From positions 1 through 15,857 of the forward strand of contig CAYVVG010000078.1 in NCBI GenBank assembly GCA_964455285.1: a DNA stretch of 15,857 nt. Direction: 5' to 3'. Below are positions 14,801 through 15,857 of the stretch, piece after piece. Both the position numbers and the translations under genes were made by a program. This DNA is from CAIVAT01 sp964455285. GTDB lineage: Bacteria > Bacteroidota > Bacteroidia > Bacteroidales > FEN-979. Every line of letters begins with the position of its first letter. The first letter of the stretch is position 1. The notes under the pieces were generated by a model that saw nothing but the letters and a program-made list of their open reading frames with translations, did not search any database and had not been told where the DNA came from.

Positions 14801-15752
14801 CCCGGTACTGCTGGGTCAGGAAGGTCCGGAACGGGATGACGGCGCCCTGGGCAACCGGGTTGTCCAGAAACATGTTCCCAGGAAAGAGAACTGGACGGAT
14901 GAAGAAGTGACCATTTACAAGGATCTGAAAATACGGGAAAGCGAAGGCCTGAGCAACATTGCCATGGAGATCATCCGTCGGCGCGCCGTCGTGCAGAAAC
15001 ACTTTGCTGCCTACATGCGCGATGCCCAGAAGCAGGTGAAAAGCGATATACAACGGGAAGGCGGCTCCTACCAGACCCGTATCATAAACACGGTGAGCCT
15101 GTTCATTGCCATGGCCAGGATGTGGGAAGACCATGTGAAGGATCTTCCCCTGCCTTTCACCTTCGATGAATTTTATGATGATGCCAAACGGCAGATCATT
15201 CGCCAGAGCGAGGATCTGAGTTCCAGCAACCGACTGGCGATTTTCTTCAACACCATCGGGATGCTCTATGCCCAGGGGCAGATCATTAGCGGACGGGAAT
15301 TCGATATTTCTGAGGAACAGAGTGTAACAATCATCAAATCAAAAACCGAACGAGACCTTATCCCTATGGATGGCGGCTCGACCCCGGTGCTTTATCTGAT
15401 CGTGAACGATGTCATCCAGATTTACCAGAAACTTCATCAGGCGGAAAGTTTAAAGATCAATGCGCTTCGGATGTACCTGAAAGATCATCCGGCGTATATC
15501 GGGCAGGTGAACAGCCACCGGTTCATATACCAGGTCGAATCCTGGGAGACCGACCCGGCATCCGGATACAACCAGCGGGTCATTAAAAAGGCCGAACGGA
15601 ATACCAGTTGTATAGCCCTCAAATATAAACTCATTGAAGCCATGGGGATCGACCTGCAACGGTTCAAGCCAGCGGAACAATCCTCCCTGGAATTGGGAGA
15701 CACTGCTAATTTGTCACAACATCAAGGAGGACAAAATGAGCTGCCTTTCTGA
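11826..15752 (+). CDS. DnaG-type primase fused to a P-loop NTPase/helicase-like domain
   Basis: A 1308-aa replication protein. Residues 1-100 form the CHC2 zinc domain with Cys35, His38, Cys56 and Cys59. The DnaG core follows: FTRRIMFPFFDRSGRVIGF (202-220), KYLNSPETEVFKKSRFLYG (233-251), and a TOPRIM domain with Glu269 (VEGQTD) and Asp313, Asp315 (YDGDPAG). From about 430 the DnaG likeness stops. A possible winged helix lies at 602-625 (TNEIAKKFGLTQGAFSKVL). A P-loop NTPase has Walker A GPTESGKS (899-906), Walker B IPVIFEEY (943-950) and a later GNRVV arginine (1011). The layout recalls primase-helicase proteins such as phage P4 alpha, but with a DnaG-type primase. The last residues NELPF resemble an SSB tail. 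Inference: autonomous replication initiation of the element. Helicase activity is unproven. It is not the host DnaG, which is about 600 aa. Confidence 0.9.
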   Translation: MISNSDEIKNSIEISEILGDFITLKKKGINYISGCPFHNEKTPSFIVNPVRGTFKCFGCGKSGDAIEFLREHEAMSYSEALTYIANRYSIPVKMNGAHQLYTDAEKRRDGIFAVLKWAKDNFKSNLRLIPREMPQSAPIVNQAVEYLKKRGLENGIELFELGYAESGNDLLSSAHKAGYTDDILQAAGLIKRNEKGNLYDTFTRRIMFPFFDRSGRVIGFTGRLITSEKDKPKYLNSPETEVFKKSRFLYGLYQSKKEIMKAGECLLVEGQTDLISWHLAGIKNVVAGSGTALSEDQVKMILSLTRCLTIVYDGDPAGIKASVSNIKVPLQLGLDVYLVVLPQGEDPDSFVIKYGEEQLRKYIEDNRQDIVSFRIGMVKEQVEKDPLQKARHVKELVSQISLISDDETRQYLIADIAKQLDVQAEDLHRNLKKQLPKVDVTEKGFYGLDASLDMIAEKGFAILLSDPTLVVSYHAEGKENTISLPAGLLRKDDLFRLSQLTRNIKIEGLSRVVDDNDAELPLTEAGRLLTELGLRVEVCEDGSVDETEEDAKDPVYIDFLDFYVSGLTYRLFRHPDTKRSKKFVEMTAEFLSKLDNTIIHIKTNEIAKKFGLTQGAFSKVLRPFVEKRKNLAVQQQERVVIDDQQFVFDIAHLPDYVDQGFFQRYGFFAAQNKSGNKIFYVFRTLDNTLVKVGNFYLEPLFQVYDLDPTKNKRIVELFHSELNTAEYVEFKSGDMVELQQFKKFLWNNGGYIFTNGKPFHHEKILESIALRFPKCWEFSTFGWQPEGFFAFANGIISDNSFLHVDDLGLVRFKEVTYYSPSFSKIYKDQRADNDRYEYDRYLVYRPEQKTSWSQWAKLMYRVYQYNNNGMWALLFTILSANRSIIFPIERFFTSLFFIGPTESGKSRIAESIRAPFMHGAPLFNLNSGTDAAFFTSLERFRDIPVIFEEYNDYQISDVKFQGLKAAVYDNEGKQKRKDASSRDIDVSKINGCPVLLGQEGPERDDGALGNRVVQKHVPRKENWTDEEVTIYKDLKIRESEGLSNIAMEIIRRRAVVQKHFAAYMRDAQKQVKSDIQREGGSYQTRIINTVSLFIAMARMWEDHVKDLPLPFTFDEFYDDAKRQIIRQSEDLSSSNRLAIFFNTIGMLYAQGQIISGREFDISEEQSVTIIKSKTERDLIPMDGGSTPVLYLIVNDVIQIYQKLHQAESLKINALRMYLKDHPAYIGQVNSHRFIYQVESWETDPASGYNQRVIKKAERNTSCIALKYKLIEAMGIDLQRFKPAEQSSLELGDTANLSQHQGGQNELPF
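15724..15730 (+). promoter_or_regulatory. Strong Shine-Dalgarno site inside the primase 3' end
   Basis: AAGGAGG lies five bases before an ATG at 15736. It is the second full Shine-Dalgarno match in this element and marks a possible overlapping small gene. Confidence 0.45.
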
Positions 15753-15828
15753 AAATTCACATGGAAAAGTCTGGCGGCAAAACTGCGCCCTACGTCCCTA
15801 CATCCCTACAAATAAAGTAATAAAATAG
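15736..15828 (+). CDS. Possible 30-aa small protein overlapping the primase stop
   Basis: A short frame from the ATG at 15736, with a strong ribosome-binding site, overlapping the last 17 bases of the primase gene in another frame. The peptide starts MSCLSENSHGKVW and ends TNKVIK; it has two Cys and no recognisable domain. Its second half is read from an octamer repeat (15788-15811), which counts against a real protein. A chance frame is about as likely as a gene. Confidence 0.3.
   Translation: MSCLSENSHGKVWRQNCALRPYIPTNKVIK
15788..15811. repeat. Three tandem octamers CCCTACRT-like
   Basis: Units CCCTACGT, CCCTACAT and CCCTACAA in 8-base phase, just after the primase gene. The unit length matches the other 8-bp arrays in this window, although the sequences differ. 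Confidence 0.65.
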
Positions 15829-15857
15829 TAAAATATCATGTATCAGTATGTTATCAG

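Noticed and set aside
12347..15703. Minus-strand open frames inside the primase gene, including one of 176 codons (14604-15134)
   Set aside because: They mirror the codon pattern of the long plus-strand gene and contain no recognisable protein features.
11826..15752. Large primase gene considered as the host DnaG
   Set aside because: It is over twice the length of DnaG, lacks the usual helicase-binding C-terminus, carries an NTPase domain and sits among small element genes next to a tRNA.

Overview
The window is from a member of the Bacteroidota, probably an environmental Bacteroidales-like lineage. Three things suggest this: genes that mostly lack Shine-Dalgarno sites, promoters of the TAnnTTTG type (10335-10342 minus, 10365-10372 plus), and an aromatic amino acid ammonia-lyase that closely resembles, from memory, the tyrosine ammonia-lyase of Flavobacterium johnsoniae.

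Region 1 (1-10282, all minus strand) is one tightly packed operon of at least 12 genes for an aryl-polyene or flexirubin-type lipid pigment. In transcription order it encodes an ammonia-lyase (starter acid from tyrosine or a related amino acid), a 3-oxoacyl-ACP reductase, a ketosynthase, an acyl carrier protein, an LpxL-type acyltransferase, a B12-binding radical SAM protein, a hotdog dehydratase-like protein that lacks the usual catalytic His, a 131-aa unknown, a BtrH-like acyltransferase, an ABC ATPase, an ABC-2 permease and the start of a hotdog thioesterase cut by the window edge. The likely sequence is: the lyase makes a cinnamate-type acid; ACP, ketosynthase, reductase and dehydratase extend it to a polyene; the acyltransferases move the acyl chain to a lipid or resorcinol acceptor; the ABC pair exports the product. 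Non-coding punctuation includes a 61-bp GC-rich imperfect palindrome between the lyase and reductase genes, an 8-bp tandem array between the reductase and ketosynthase genes, and a candidate internal promoter before the ACP gene.

Region 2 (10283-10525) is a divergent promoter region followed by a tRNA-Arg(ACG) gene on the plus strand. The leader of this tRNA holds two short tandem arrays. The tRNA carries A19 and U56 in place of the near-universal G19:C56 pair, apparently a compensated change.

Region 3 (10526-15857, plus strand) looks like the left part of an integrated mobile element downstream of the tRNA. It has a 20-bp terminator hairpin, 11-bp iteron-like repeats, a small excisionase-like HTH protein, two small unknown proteins joined by an ATGA overlap, and a 1308-aa protein that joins a complete DnaG-type primase core to a C-terminal P-loop NTPase. 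The primase gene is preceded by a hairpin that would hide its ribosome-binding site and could be opened by translation of the gene before it. No integrase or second attachment site is visible, so the element presumably continues past the right edge.
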